In this document: positions 22,877-34,060 of the stretch, in pieces
Numbering within the stretch: the first letter of the stretch is position 1
Layout of the letters: every line of letters starts with the position of its first letter
Source of the DNA: Eleusine coracana subsp. coracana
Lineage: Eukaryota > Streptophyta > Magnoliopsida > Poales > Poaceae
DNA: 64,000 bases
Direction: 5' to 3'
NCBI GenBank assembly: GCA_032690845.1
Contig: CM064430.1
Span: 10,154,949 to 10,218,948 of the forward strand
Made by a program: the position numbers and the translations under genes
The notes under the pieces: generated by a model
Told to the model about the DNA's origin: nothing
Database searches by the model: none
What the model saw: only the letters and a program-made list of their open reading frames with translations

Positions 22877-22884
22877 TATATAAG
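22877..22884 (+). promoter_or_regulatory. TATA box in the outer gypsy LTR
   Basis: CCCTATATAAGGC in a GC-rich island, followed by CT-rich sequence. It is a strong match to a plant core promoter in the correct orientation for the element. Confidence 0.7.
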
Positions 22885-24743
22885 GCGCTAAATAGAACCC
22901 CAAGCCCCGCCGCTTCTTTCCCCTGGCCTCGCCCCTGACCCGCAACCCGAGGAGCCCCTCCCCATCGAGCTCCGAGGACCACCGCCGCCCACCTCCGCCG
23001 AGGACCCGCATCCAGCCATCCCCGACCCCGCGTGACCCCCGGTAAGACTCGCCGCACTCCCCTCTCCCTCCCCGTGCTCTCGTGGCAAAGAACCTGCCGC
23101 CGGAGCGCCTTCCTGGCCAACTCCGGCGAGCCTCGCCCTGCGCCGCCGCCCCTGTCACCGCCGGCATCAGCCCGCCCCGCCTGAGCCCCTCCCCAGCCGT
23201 CTGATCTTGATCCAGCGATCAATATTAAATGACCCCGAAGTGGTATGCACCCAGCCCACCGTGGACCCATGGATTGTGGTCAACGCCAGGTCCACGAGAT
23301 CTGTGGACTTGGTCCACAAGATTTAGGATTTAAAATAATTCCAGCAATTCCAGGAAAATGACTCTTTTGCGCTTAAGCCCCTGAGCTTTGTTTTAATTAG
23401 TTTTTAGTCCTAATTTTTCTGTAGAACCTTTAGTTATTTATGTTTTAGCCCTTGGACTTTTTATAATATTATTTTGACCCTGAAAATTTATAAAAACACC
23501 CCTGTACTTATTTTAATTATATTTTTCATCCCTATCTTTTTACACTTGGGCCCCTGTACTTAAATAAAATTATGTATAGGTCCTAAAATTTTGCAAAAAC
23601 AACCTTATACTTTCTAGTAATTATTTTTCAGTCCAATTAATTTACACTTTAGTACCTATAATTTTATAAAATTACAAATAGGTCCCTAAACCTTGCTGTT
23701 TTTACCTTTTAGCCCCAAGAACTTTAAACTAGCGTAACTTTTTAACCGAAACTCTGATTTAAGTGATTTTTACGCTCATGGAATCGTAGGAATGCGTACT
23801 ATCTTTTGGTACTATTTTTATAGTAATTAGAAAATGTTTGGTGTATTGTTTTTTATTTGTTTGTGTTTTACTTTTCTGGTATTTATTGATATTAGACGAG
23901 GAGCAGCTCCAGAATTTCTAGGACTTTGAGTTTGAGTAGCAGCCAGCGGGAGAACACGACAAGTGTTCTTGACCATATTGTACCTATTAAGGATTAGTTT
24001 ATTTTTCATGCATGCTTGTCTAAATTTGAATCCCATGTCATTTACCCTTCCTTATTATTCCTTATCGCCTGGATTTATTGTTGAGTGTATGGGTTTTTGG
24101 GTACGTCTTGCTAGTGCAGTACTTTGGGGATTAAAATTGAATAATAATAAACTTGACTAATATTCACTTGAACCTAATTATCATTTGGGTAATTTAGATG
24201 ACCCAAGCAGGAGGATGTTGAGGATGGTGCAGGTATGCACGAGTACGGGTAATGTATTGTTTGTGGTAGTGCCTGCTTGTGGTCATATGAACCAAATTCA
24301 TGGAGTGGCCACCCTGGAAAATAGCGCAAAGCACAGGGCTGATATGGGTAGGTGTGGTTTAGTATTGGATGTCTTCCCAGTTTTGCGGGCGTTCGAGGAA
24401 GCAGTATGAGAGGGTTACTTTCGGCCTCAGGTGATGAAGGGTTACTTCTAGCCACAGCGCCAGAGGGGGCCTCTGTAGGGATGGTTAATCCTGCATTGGT
24501 GAAACCATAGCGTGGGCGTTTTGCATGCTGGGAAGCGCTTTGAAAGATCATGTGGTGATCTCTTGGCCTCACACCTACAGCAGTGTGTTGGCAACATAGA
24601 GACTTTAGTCACTGAATAGTGATGAAATCACCAACCTGTGGGTAAAGTTATGCAACCTCTGCAGAGTGTAAAACTATTATACAGCCGTGCTCACGGTCAA
24701 GAGCGGCCTTGATCCTCGCACGATTTAGATGGATACTTGGGTG

Positions 24744-24873
24744 AATCTGGTGGGTAACCAGATTTAGGTGATAACTGCAGGTGGGTAACCTGTAGTGTTC
24801 TGGTATGAATGGCTAACTCATAGTTTTGCTATCGGTGGGTAACCAATAGTGTTGGACAGGTGGTTAACCTGTT
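24744..24873 (+). repeat. Stem-loop array, second LTR copy
   Basis: Counterpart of 1474-1603. All five TGGNTAA loops are kept. Hairpins 1, 2 and 5 keep their stems. Hairpins 3 and 4 each carry one substitution that breaks a pair, consistent with decay in a dead copy. Confidence 0.7.
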
Positions 24874-25326
24874 GGGCTAATTTCACCTAGTAAATAGGAT
24901 GCTTGTATAATTGAGTCATAGGTTGCGTTGTGTAGTAAACCTGTGTCTAGCCTATTCTTATTTTAGCCTGCATGTCATACTTTCCCCCACTTGCTGAGTA
25001 CTTTATGTACTCATGCATTTTAGTTTTCCCTGTTTTATTGTTGCTATATTACTGCTGCTCAGACGACGCTGGCGAGATGGACTACGCCGACGAGGACTAC
25101 TTCGACTAGGAGTGTGACCCCAGTGGACTGCCTGTGGCGTTATGGAGTTTTCCGTTGTTTTCTTTTATGCTTTGATGTAATCTATGCTATGTAATAATGA
25201 TTCGAGATATTAATAATAATGACATTGGTTTTACTATTATTTCACTTTTGTCCTGTATACGTGACAACTTGATCCTGGGCACGTATACAGAAGCATTCGG
25301 TTTTAGCCTTAAAACCGGGTGTGATA

Positions 25327-26142
25327 TCTGCTTACCATCCTAAAATAGATGGGCAGACAGAGCGTGTTAATCAATGCTTAGAAACATTCCTTAGATGCTT
25401 TGTGCATAGTTTCCCGCAGAAATGGAGTCATTGGTTGGCCACAACTGAAGTTTGGTATAATACTAGTAAGCACTCTGCTCTGGGGTGCTCACCATTTGAA
25501 GTGTTATATGGGTATGCACCAAGGCATTTTGGGATTTTTGCTGGCACTGAGATACACCATCCAGATCTAAAGACCTGGCTAAAGGAAAGGGGACTCATGA
25601 ATGTTGTGATCCAATAACATTTGTTCAGGGCTCAACAGAGGATGAAAGATCAAGCTGATAAGAAATGTTCTAAGCGTGTTTTCAATGTTGGGGATCAAGT
25701 TTATCTTAAACTGCAGTCATCTGTCACTCGTCATGCATCTAGCAAGTTGGCATTCAAGTTTTTTGGGCCTTTCCACATTATTCAAAAAATTGGTGTTGTT
25801 GGTTATAAACTACAGTTGCCATCTACATCCGCTAATCATCCTGTCTTCCATGTGTCTCAATTGAAAGCTGATGTGGGCGACAAACAACAGGTATAACCTG
25901 AGCTACCTGATGTCATGTCTGATAAGCAGTTTCCACTGCGTGTTTTGGATGTCAGGGAAGTGAAGCAAGGGCACCAGATGGTCAAGCAAGTCCGAGTGCA
26001 CTGGTCTGATTTACTAGAATCTCTGGCGACGTGGGAAAATCTGGTAGACTTGCAACAACAATTTCTGCAAGCACCTGCTTGGGGGCAAGCAAATTCTAAA
26101 GGAGGAGGGGATGTTAGCACCGGTGTGACTGCCCATTGTTAG
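25327..26142 (+). pseudogene. Integrase C-terminus and chromodomain of an older gypsy element
   Basis: One frame running SAYHPKIDGQTERVNQ (integrase core end), EVWYNTSKHSALG, RVFNVGDQVYLKLQ and HPVFHVSQLK. A chromodomain-like VLDVREVKQGHQMVKQVRVH...LATWENLVDLQQQF follows. Stops are at 25615 and 25894. It begins abruptly at the end of the 3.2 kb LTR, so the larger element inserted here and the 5' part of this older element lies left of the window. The frame stops at 26140, a few codons into its own LTR. Confidence 0.92.
26098..26111 (+). other. Polypurine tract of the older gypsy element
   Basis: AAAGGAGGAGGGGA directly precedes TGTTAGCACC, an LTR-like start. Confidence 0.8.
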
Positions 26143-26985
26143 AAGAGCTATAGGGCCAAGTTTCCAAATACCCAGGTCCATGGGCCAGAATGGGTAAGCA
26201 AGTGAGTCGGGCTAGCGTGCCGTGGTGGCTTCGTGCCATGTAACGCTGATTGGAGAGAAGGCAGAATAAGAACCCAGAGCGAAGCATGAGAGAGGGGTAA
26301 GAAGAAAGACAAGAACAAACGCCCTGAATACAATTCCTCTCTGTGCTTCTTTCCTACGGGTGACTAACACAAAGCTCCCACTGAGCGCCGCTAATCCATG
26401 TTCTCCCCTGCTCGTCATCGCAAACTGCCCCTCGGCCTTCCCCTACTTCGCCATCACCCCCAGGTGCACTCACGCTCGCCTACTCGTTGTCTCGGGTCAG
26501 ACCCTGTCCCAAATGACCCAATCAAGCGCCAGAACGGCTGCTTTGGCACCCCTGCACCACCGTGCCATCTCACCGCCAACAGTCGCAAGTCGCCCTGATG
26601 CCCCTAGCCGTTCATCTGGCGATCAACGGCTAGGATTATAGTCTACTATGGGCTGGTGGATCATGGACCCAACCTTGGTGCATGACTCGACGGGCTCACA
26701 ACCTTTTCCCATTTGAAAATAATTCTGAAAACTAGGAAAAACCTCGAGGTCCTGCACATTTGCAGATCAACCCCTCATCTTTCTACTAATTCTATTTTAG
26801 ACCAACAATTTTATTGCAAAGTACCTAAAATTTTGTAATCATGTTCTAGCCCTCACATTTTTACACCAAGGGAACCGAAGTTTTCCATATTTTTAAATAG
26901 GTCCCTACAGTAAGCTTCTATGTTTACACATAGGTCAATGTGCATAGCAAAAAAATGCTAAAGCCACCCAGCTAGTGTACACTAA
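26112..26985 (+). mobile_element. 3' LTR of the older gypsy element (end uncertain)
   Basis: Starts TGTTAGCACCGG after the polypurine tract. The partner LTR is outside the window, so the right end cannot be placed; 26985 is a guess based on the change to a GT-rich block. The content is C-rich at 26370-26600 and T-rich after 26750. Confidence 0.5.
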
Positions 26986-27675
26986 ACATCATTCTGAGCC
27001 TATTGTGCGTGCGCGTGTGTTCATAGGGTGAGGACTCATGCGTGTTTGTGAGTGTCTGTGTGTGTGTTGTGTTCAATTCAAAAAAGAAGATGATTGTAAG
27101 AAAAAATAACCATTCATGGAAGCTACATAAGATCGTTTGTGCAAAAAAAAATGATTTAACCAAACAGACAAAATAAAACTTTGATGTGTCATATGCGCAA
27201 ACCCACCTGCTTCCATATTGATACCTTGCATCATGGAACTATTTATCTCCTCTCTACCTTTGTTCATTACTAGTTCTCTTGATGATCAAAGAACTAATCT
27301 GCTATCATGTTTGTGTTGTTTGTGAAACTCTCATGCGATGAGGTGCCTTCTCCTAGCACATGGCGCCATCTTTTTATACACCCAAGCATAGGACGTGCGC
27401 GTGATGCATCAATTCCAAAACTGATGGGCCATTTAGTCCTAACATTATGCACTCTTAAGCACTATGCATTAATACATGGCTAGATCAAGAGTGCTTGCAT
27501 GGTTAACGTACGTGCTAGTGCCAAAACTTGATTACACAACATCAATGACCATTTAATCTTGTATGAACGCCACTGAGATACACGTAACATGCTACTCAAT
27601 TGATATTTGAATCAACTATAAGGTGCCACAACAACAAAAGTGATTAAGATGATATGATGATCTTTGGATCAATTA
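26986..27675. other. Low-copy sequence with a GT-rich block
   Basis: 27000-27075 is GT-rich (GTGCGTGCGCGTGTGTTCAT...) and ends in an A-rich stretch. It recalls 3' tails of grass LINEs but is too short to assign. 27600-27720 holds two copies of a ~50 bp block (core AAGGTGCCACA). No gene is seen. Confidence 0.35.
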
Positions 27676-28545
27676 TAAGGTGCCACATCAATAAAAGTGA
27701 TGGCATGACATCGTAACTAAGGTCCTGTTTAGATCCCTCTGGTTTTTAAAAAGCTGTTTTCTAGAAACTGGAGGGCATCCAAATAGTTTTTATACCAGTT
27801 TCTATAAACCAGATTATGGGGTTTTAAGAAACCTATAATCAAGCTCAACCCAACTAATGTCATCTTTTGCCTCATTCCAATGCATTAACTACTCAAAAGA
27901 GAGTTTATAAATTATAAAAACTAGGATCCAAACATGTCCACCTAGTTTTTGTCAAGAAACCAATTTCTAGAAACTAAAAGTAAAAACCAGTTTTCAAGAA
28001 ACTACAGTGGATCCAAATAGGACCTAAGATGAAGAGAAACTACAGTGGAAATGAGTTTTATGAGGATGAAACTCATTTGATATTATTTTATATGTATGAA
28101 ACTTCATTGAAACTTTCACTGAGAACATAATGTTTCATCCCAACATGTTTCGACCAATCACAATGCACTAATTTATTGTTAGGGCTTGTCTATGAAACCG
28201 TGGATTCAACTATGCATTGAATGAGATCATTTCATCCTTCAAACTAAACCTTGGAAACTGATATGGCACATTAGATTTAAAATTTTAGTTTGATAGATGA
28301 AATAGTCACTGTCAATGTATAGTTTCATCTCATGATACATAGACAAGCCATATCATTAAATTTGTTGCATTGGGATTGATTAAAATATGTTAGGATGAAA
28401 CTTTTTTTCTCTCAATGATGGTTTCAATTCAGTCTCATGCATATGAAATAGTGTCAATGAAGTTTTATCCCATCTTAATTGCTCTGCCATGTCATCTATT
28501 TTGCTGATGTGATAGCTCATTTAATGCTAATAAAACTATCATTGA
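27676..28545. repeat. Long inverted repeat (MITE-like), centre near 28262
   Basis: The left arm (27676-27720 plus 28028-28262) is the reverse complement of the right arm (28263-28545), with mismatches. Matching blocks include GGCTTGTCTATG (28183) with CATAGACAAGCC (28340), and TGTTTCATCC with its complement in the right arm. The left arm is interrupted by a 304 bp MITE. The outer ends are not sharply defined and no TSD was found. The arms could fold into a ~280 bp imperfect hairpin RNA. Confidence 0.75.
27721..28024. mobile_element. Tourist-like MITE, TSD TAA
   Basis: 304 bp with terminal inverted repeats GGTCCTGTTTAGATCC and GGATCCAAATAGGACC, flanked by TAA (27718-27720 and 28025-28027). 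The 3 bp TAA duplication is that of PIF/Harbinger elements. No ORF. It is inserted in the left arm of the long inverted repeat. Confidence 0.88.
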
Positions 28546-29439
28546 GATTGACCTAAGGCTCATCTCTAAGGGTTGTGCCGATTGGGTGGAGTTTTATTTT
28601 CAAAGAACGTGCCTTGATTTCATTAAAAGGACTCAGTTTATTTATTTATTTTTACTAGTATTTTGCACATGCAGCATGCACATGCTATTTTTACCATCAT
28701 GAATACTTAATAATTATATATCTTATATGTTATTATTAAAAATTTTATTCTTAATTTGTTTAAAGCACCCTCATATCATCCAGTATGACATCCGGTATGA
28801 CAATTTTGTAACACATCGAAAAAATATACCAGGTGTTACATGAAGAGGACAATTATTACTAAATGGAACAAACAGTCTGACATTGTTAGAATAAACAACT
28901 TTCCACAAATCATCCACTAATATTGCTTGATAACCCCATAATTCAAGACAATAAAACAGTTACTCAGCTCTCAGGCCACAAGCAAAGTAGATAATAGCAC
29001 TTGAGAAAGTTTGGCATCACAGGTTTCATTCGAGAAATTGCAGTGTTGTAGACAACCTTTACAAATCAACTTGGATAACCCACTATACAGCCCATGCAGT
29101 GCAAAAGAAAAAGACAACTCTAGAGATAAACAACTGCAACTACATTACTCATGCAATTTCCTCTTGTTCTATTTGTTAGGGAGAATTTTTTTTATGAATT
29201 GGCATGATACTTCCATTAACTTTGGGCCGTAGCCAAATCGCCAGCCACCAGAGCTATTATAGAGTCAGGTACAGATTGATGTACATAGCACCACTGGACA
29301 TAAACTCAATGCCTAGTTTTACAAGACAGTCCTGCTAGCACATTACAGTTTCTTGGCAGACTGCAGTCCCAAAAATCGATACCACACTCCCTATATACAA
29401 AATATTGTCCTTGGAGATTAACAGGGACCTAGAACTCAA
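28546..29439. other. Low-copy non-coding sequence
   Basis: AT-rich sequence with no recognised feature. The part after 28880 may be the 3' flank of the bHLH relic on the minus strand. Confidence 0.4.
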
Positions 29440-30480
29440 TCTTGGTTTCATCAGCTCGCAACTACTGCATCACTTATACCAAATCATGTATTAGAGAATT
29501 GTAATCTCCGATGTAAATTGGATTGATATCATCCATTAGTCCACTGCACATACCATCAAAATTCGGTGCTGAAACGCCACTCTCCTACCTGTGTTCATTG
29601 CCGATATGCAAAGCATTTTGAAGCCCATCCTCCTAGAAGTCCCTTGCTGAATAAAATCAGGGCACCAATATTACAAAAAGATGCATATTTAAATCCCTAT
29701 AATTATATAGGAGTACACTGATAGTGCTAGTTCTTCAGACAACAATCACCTACTTTTGAAAAGCAAACTGCGGTTTTGGTTGTGTGGGGTAAAACCGCAT
29801 CTAACAGGGTTAGGGAGTTTTTGATCCTCCAAAGCACCAACACCAAAGGACTAAAAAAGATCTGGTTGGTCACAAAATGGAAAAGCTGCACCAGTGCTTT
29901 CCAGTGGAAATACCGGCCACATGCTTGGTACATCTGAATTTACCGGGGAAATAAAATGTTAGGAGCATATTATAACATAGGGAATTCCATCAATTAATTT
30001 GCCAAATTATGGTATGATTCAACGAGAAAGGTCAATGTCAACCATAAAATACCTTGTTTTACCCTAGCCCCAGATTCTGAAGAAACTTCACCCTTAGGTT
30101 AATTGTCCCTCTACTAACAACTATCAGCCCACAAATAACAGTATGTTATATTGCAAATTCAATGTTATATTGCAAATTCAAGCCCATACACAACACAAAA
30201 GTCCTTGCAATTTTAATTCAAATGGTTTGAACAAACAAAGTGGAATTGTTGTATTTACCCTCGCTGTGCCTGGACGTGGACATAGTTATTGGGAGGCTCC
30301 ACTGCTGGCTTAGAAATATTCACCTTGCCCTGCTTCGTTGCCCCCTTGTCCCCAACCAAGTCATCGCTTGTAATCGCCTCTTCAACCTTGGGCTTCACAG
30401 GGCTCTCGCCGGCAAGCAACTACATGGGTTTTCTTGCTGATCCAGATCAGCCAACAAGGCTTGCACTTTACAGCTAGCAA
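29440..30480 (-). pseudogene. bHLH transcription factor relic (CIB/BEE-like)
   Basis: On the minus strand an exon about 30420-30260 reads SPVKPKVEEAITSDDLVG... and ends PPNNYVHVQAQRG before a GT donor (GTAAATAC). This is the segment that precedes the basic region in CIB/BEE-type bHLH proteins. At 30113-30061 a decayed basic/helix-1 segment aligns by eye (VSRGTINLRVKFLQNLG) and hits a stop. At 29940-29750 a C-terminal exon reads SDVPSMWPVFPLESTGAAF and FCDQPDLF, then a TAG. At about 29640 comes EDGLQNALHIGN, again preceded by a stop. The DNA-binding domain is no longer intact. Family assignment is from memory of motif style. Confidence 0.6.
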
Positions 30481-30985
30481 AGACATTTGTTGCTTTATTC
30501 TTTAACAAGAGGTTTCAGTTGATTCTGAACACCAGTAATTGAGTCGAGAAACAGCTGCTACCGTGTGGCCTTCTACATCTTGCATCCGATCTAGAAACAG
30601 AGCATTGATCGAGAGCCTGTAAAGCAGAAGAAATGGAGTGAACAGATGCTACTGCATTTGCCTTTTAAATGAAAATGGATAAAATAGGAAGAAAAACAAA
30701 ATTGAATCAATGTCAATGACTCACTATCAACAAATATTATGCAGCGAAGCCATATTTGTTTCAAATTACATAAGCTACAAAAATCATGAAAATAACGTCT
30801 CTAATATTGCTTTGATAAAAATCTCTTCAAATGTCTTATTTATCATAGACCCTGAAAGGCTGAAACAAATAGCCGAAAAAAAATTCCACACAGGGTAATC
30901 AGTAAATGCACCCAAGACAAACTGCCACATTTTTATCAGTTTCATTGCAATTTTGTGTATAAATTTCTATTTCAATTGAAAATAT
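30481..30985. other. Non-coding flank of the bHLH relic
   Basis: Possibly an upstream intron of the relic: on the minus strand a TTTACAG acceptor-like site lies near 30617. No clear coding sequence. Confidence 0.35.
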
Positions 30986-30990
30986 CAGTC

Positions 30991-32784
30991 TGAAGGACCG
31001 AGAAGTCGACCAGAGGGGGGGGGGGGGTGAATGGGAGCCAATTAAAATTCTTCTCAAGAACTTGGCCTATATCCCAATTACAACCCAAGCCAACCATAAA
31101 CCGATCACCAAGGCTACACACACTAACTTATGATGTACTAATCCTAGAAGTGATCAACAACAACAACAGAACACAATGGAAACAAAATGGAACTGCAAGG
31201 AATTGAAACTATCAATAAAACACTCACAAGACAGAACTCTTTGGACTACCATCGGCAGTGCCGGTCTTGGGTATTGGTAGTGCCGGTCTATAGAAGGAGC
31301 AAAGTTGCTGGAACGCACAGACAAAGCGCATCGGCAGTGCTGGTGTGGGATTCGGAAGACCTACCGGCAGTGCCGGTCCCAGTCATCGGCAGTGCCGATC
31401 GACCCCGATAGAACAGGAAAAAGTTTCAGGATTAGGCAAAAACTTGGTCAAAACCTAATCAAACGAACTCCAAATGATGCGATTATTGGACTAGTAAATC
31501 CTCATCACATCACAACCCTAATCCTAGAAGATCAACTCAATTGGCTTAAGAAATCATCACGAATTCCAGATCTTGTGCCAAGAACACCAAAAAAGAGAAA
31601 CTTGAAAAATATTTCAAATCGAAGGTGCTAGAGCTCTTGATTTGGTCATGGACCTATGAAGAATTGGTCTAGCTCATCATAGCACGAAAATCCTCAAGAA
31701 ATCCACCCTAAAAACTCATCCAAAAAGGAGATAAAAATTCCCATGAAAATATCTCCGAAAATAGGAAAAAAGAGAAATTCAGGATTTAGGGAGAGAGGAA
31801 GATCTTGAGCACGAAATTAAATCTCATATCATGAAAATATGTTTACAAGATCCATAGGTACAAGGCTAGGAAGCCACCCTCTTCCTCCCACTGTTTGGAA
31901 GAGTAAGAGATGTCTCACATACACCCTCTCCTCTCCTCTAAAACATGAAGTCCTCTCCTAGCACTTTGAATGAAGACCAAAGGCAAGGCTAAGAGAAAAA
32001 GAGGCACCTCTTCCACCAGCCCTTCTTCTCCTTATATAGGCCCAAGGTCTATTGTCCATATGACAACACTACCCTTGACCTACATAACACACCCACCTAC
32101 CACCGGGGGCATAATTGTCCATCTTTCTCCTCATTGCTCGAATGCTATCGGACCCTTCACGACTTTGCTTCGCCTCGAAGCAAGCTCTGTGATGTAGCCA
32201 CATGCACCACCAATCACCGCCACCGGTTTTGAGGCCCAAATCAGGAAACTGCCTTGCATGCTTCTCAAAGCGTGACTTCTCGATGTCGACGTGTGTCACC
32301 TTGTCCCACGATCCTGACCACCAGCAAGTCTCTCCCGGTCCCTGTCCATCGGGCCCCCTTATCACTTGCACCGGCATCCTGCTCGCGTTGACTTGGTCAA
32401 CACACCATCTTCATCATCACCACGATTTTGAGGCTCAATCGCGAAATCGTCTGTGCTTCTCGCCTCTCCATGTGTACGGTGTGGATCACCCTTGATTCCA
32501 CCCGGCATCACGATCGTCTAGCCCCAAGTCCCCTACTTGTGCCTAATCCTCTCGCTGTTGACCGCCAAGTCGACTCCAGTGACCTACACATCATGAGATA
32601 AGCAAACACATTTCCGATCTACTGCAACTTCACCCATAGCTCCACCAACTCCGGTTAGTTAAACCAATGCACAAACTCATGCAATCCCAAGATTCCCGTA
32701 TTTCAACTCAAACACCAAATCCGCTCAAGTCAATTACTTATCACATGTATTGCAAACTATGGCACATATCCACATAGTTTCTCA
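30991..32784 (-). mobile_element. Solo LTR A, Sirevirus-like, TSD CAGTC
   Basis: 1794 bp from TGAAGGACCG to GTTTCTCA, flanked by CAGTC at 30986-30990 and 32785-32789. It matches 38378-40226 along its length. No PBS, gag or pol adjoins it, so it is a solo LTR. A G-run near its left end and its general layout mirror the 3' end of the Sirevirus LTRs at 47400 and 53857, which indicates minus orientation. 31249-31400 holds several CGGCAGTGCCG-type palindromes. A 102-codon minus-strand frame (32069-32377) is shared with solo LTR B. Confidence 0.9.
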
Positions 32785-32789
32785 CAGTC

Positions 32790-33640
32790 CATCTCAGACT
32801 ATATATATAGGTGCTAAAGTATATCCAGGGAATTAAGCCAGGAATTACACGCACCAGGAATCAGATCAAAGGTTTCAAAGAAACGAAAAAGAAAGAAAGA
32901 AAAAAAGGCTTGTGCTGTTGTTGTGCATATAGGTGCTATTGTTGATATAGGTGCTAAAGTATGTCCAGGGAATTGGGTCAAATATTGTTGATCATATATT
33001 TAAAGATTCACATATCTACTCCTGCACCTTCTATTTGCTTCAGTATATTAAATATAGGATAATAAAAAAATCCTAGCACGGAAAACCAGAAATCAAATTT
33101 TTTATTCTAAACAGAAAAATGGAAGTGTTAATTACAAAATGCAGAATGCAAGGAAACCAAGAAATACATGACTGCAAACAAGATTGAAGGGAAAATACCA
33201 TGAAAATGTTTCCTACAAGCAGCTTGGAACTGCATCATTTGATCTACATATTAATCTTTCCGGCAGTGCAACTGTTTGTAGGAAGATGCGGAATTGAATA
33301 ACACTGACCTGTCATTAATCTTTCAGCACATCAATAGTAGGTTTGCAAGCTAGAGTGATACATAAACTACCAGTGATGTTGTTTGAAGAAACAAAGATTG
33401 TAGAAAGTAGAATCAAGTAACTCCCTAATATTGGTGGATTATCAATCTCAATATGGAAAGAATCACTTGATAGTTTCTTTAGTAACTGAAGCACAATTCC
33501 CAGATCTAAAGCATGATCAATATCATATATCGGCCCTAAATTTGTACTGTTGTTTCATTAACTAAAATAAGCAATTGAGGAAAATATTTCTTAGACAAAA
33601 AGATTTATGCTGTAACCTCATTAAGTAGCAAAGAAGAATC
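32790..33640. other. Low-copy sequence with a short duplication
   Basis: ATAGGTGCTAAAGTAT..CCAGGGAATT occurs at 32809 and again at 32944. An A/G-rich tract sits at 32877-32910. No gene is recognised. Confidence 0.4.
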
Positions 33641-33649
33641 AAGTTTCTA

Positions 33650-34060
33650 TCGTGGAGCAAACCATTCTCAGTACACTCCACTTTGCTGTTGATTCTGAAC
33701 TTTAGGCCGTTGGTCACATTGTCCTGGAGCTGCATTTGCAACAACCACGCAAGGAGCTCCACATGGAGCATTACCTTTGAGGCGCTACAGTTCAAGAGTG
33801 ATTACCGTCAAGCAGTACAGGTGAAAAAAAATAGAAGCTAGAAAGGTGACTGTATCTGTTTACCTTCCAACGCGATTTCTCACTGGTTGCCGCTGGCATT
33901 GATTAGACCTCAGATTGATAGTCCACGCGCAATCCATATGCCATCGCTCCTGGCTGGTAGTGTTCGCTGCCGTGGATACTTCGCCGGACATTCTTGATCT
34001 GCCGGCGACATCCGGCTCCTTCTCGGATTCTCTCATGATCTGGTTCTACTGTAGTCAGTT
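33650..34060 (-). other. Possible exon pair of an unrecognised gene or pseudogene
   Basis: On the minus strand, sequence ending GCGTTGGAAG is followed by a GTAAACAG donor (about 33860). A TTGAACTGTAG acceptor (about 33789) leads into a segment readable as LKGNAPCGAPCVVVANAAPG. The junction could be a 70 nt intron. I do not recognise the protein and the frames are short, so this is a weak call. Confidence 0.22.

Larger units (their letters stand above)
22138..25326 (+). mobile_element. 3' LTR (3189 bp) of outer chromodomain gypsy element
   Basis: Starts TGTAACACCC after the polypurine tract and ends GGGTGTGATA, where the 5' copy has GGGTGTGACA. Positions 23275-25326 match 1-2047. A GC-rich island occupies 22430-23230 and contains the promoter. 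Compared with the 5' LTR it has an extra block near 25280 that forms an inverted repeat, CTGTATACGTG with CACGTATACAG. Transcription should start about 30 bp after the TATA box, which leaves roughly 2.4 kb of R/U5. Confidence 0.95.

Noticed and set aside
22548..23270. 240-codon minus-strand ORF rich in Gly/Arg
   Set aside because: It lies antisense to the GC-rich promoter island of the 3.2 kb LTR; its length is explained by GC content and no domain is recognisable.
26986..27090. LINE 3' tail
   Set aside because: The GT-rich block and A-rich end are suggestive, but no LINE coding sequence, clear poly-A or TSD is present, so I did not call an element.
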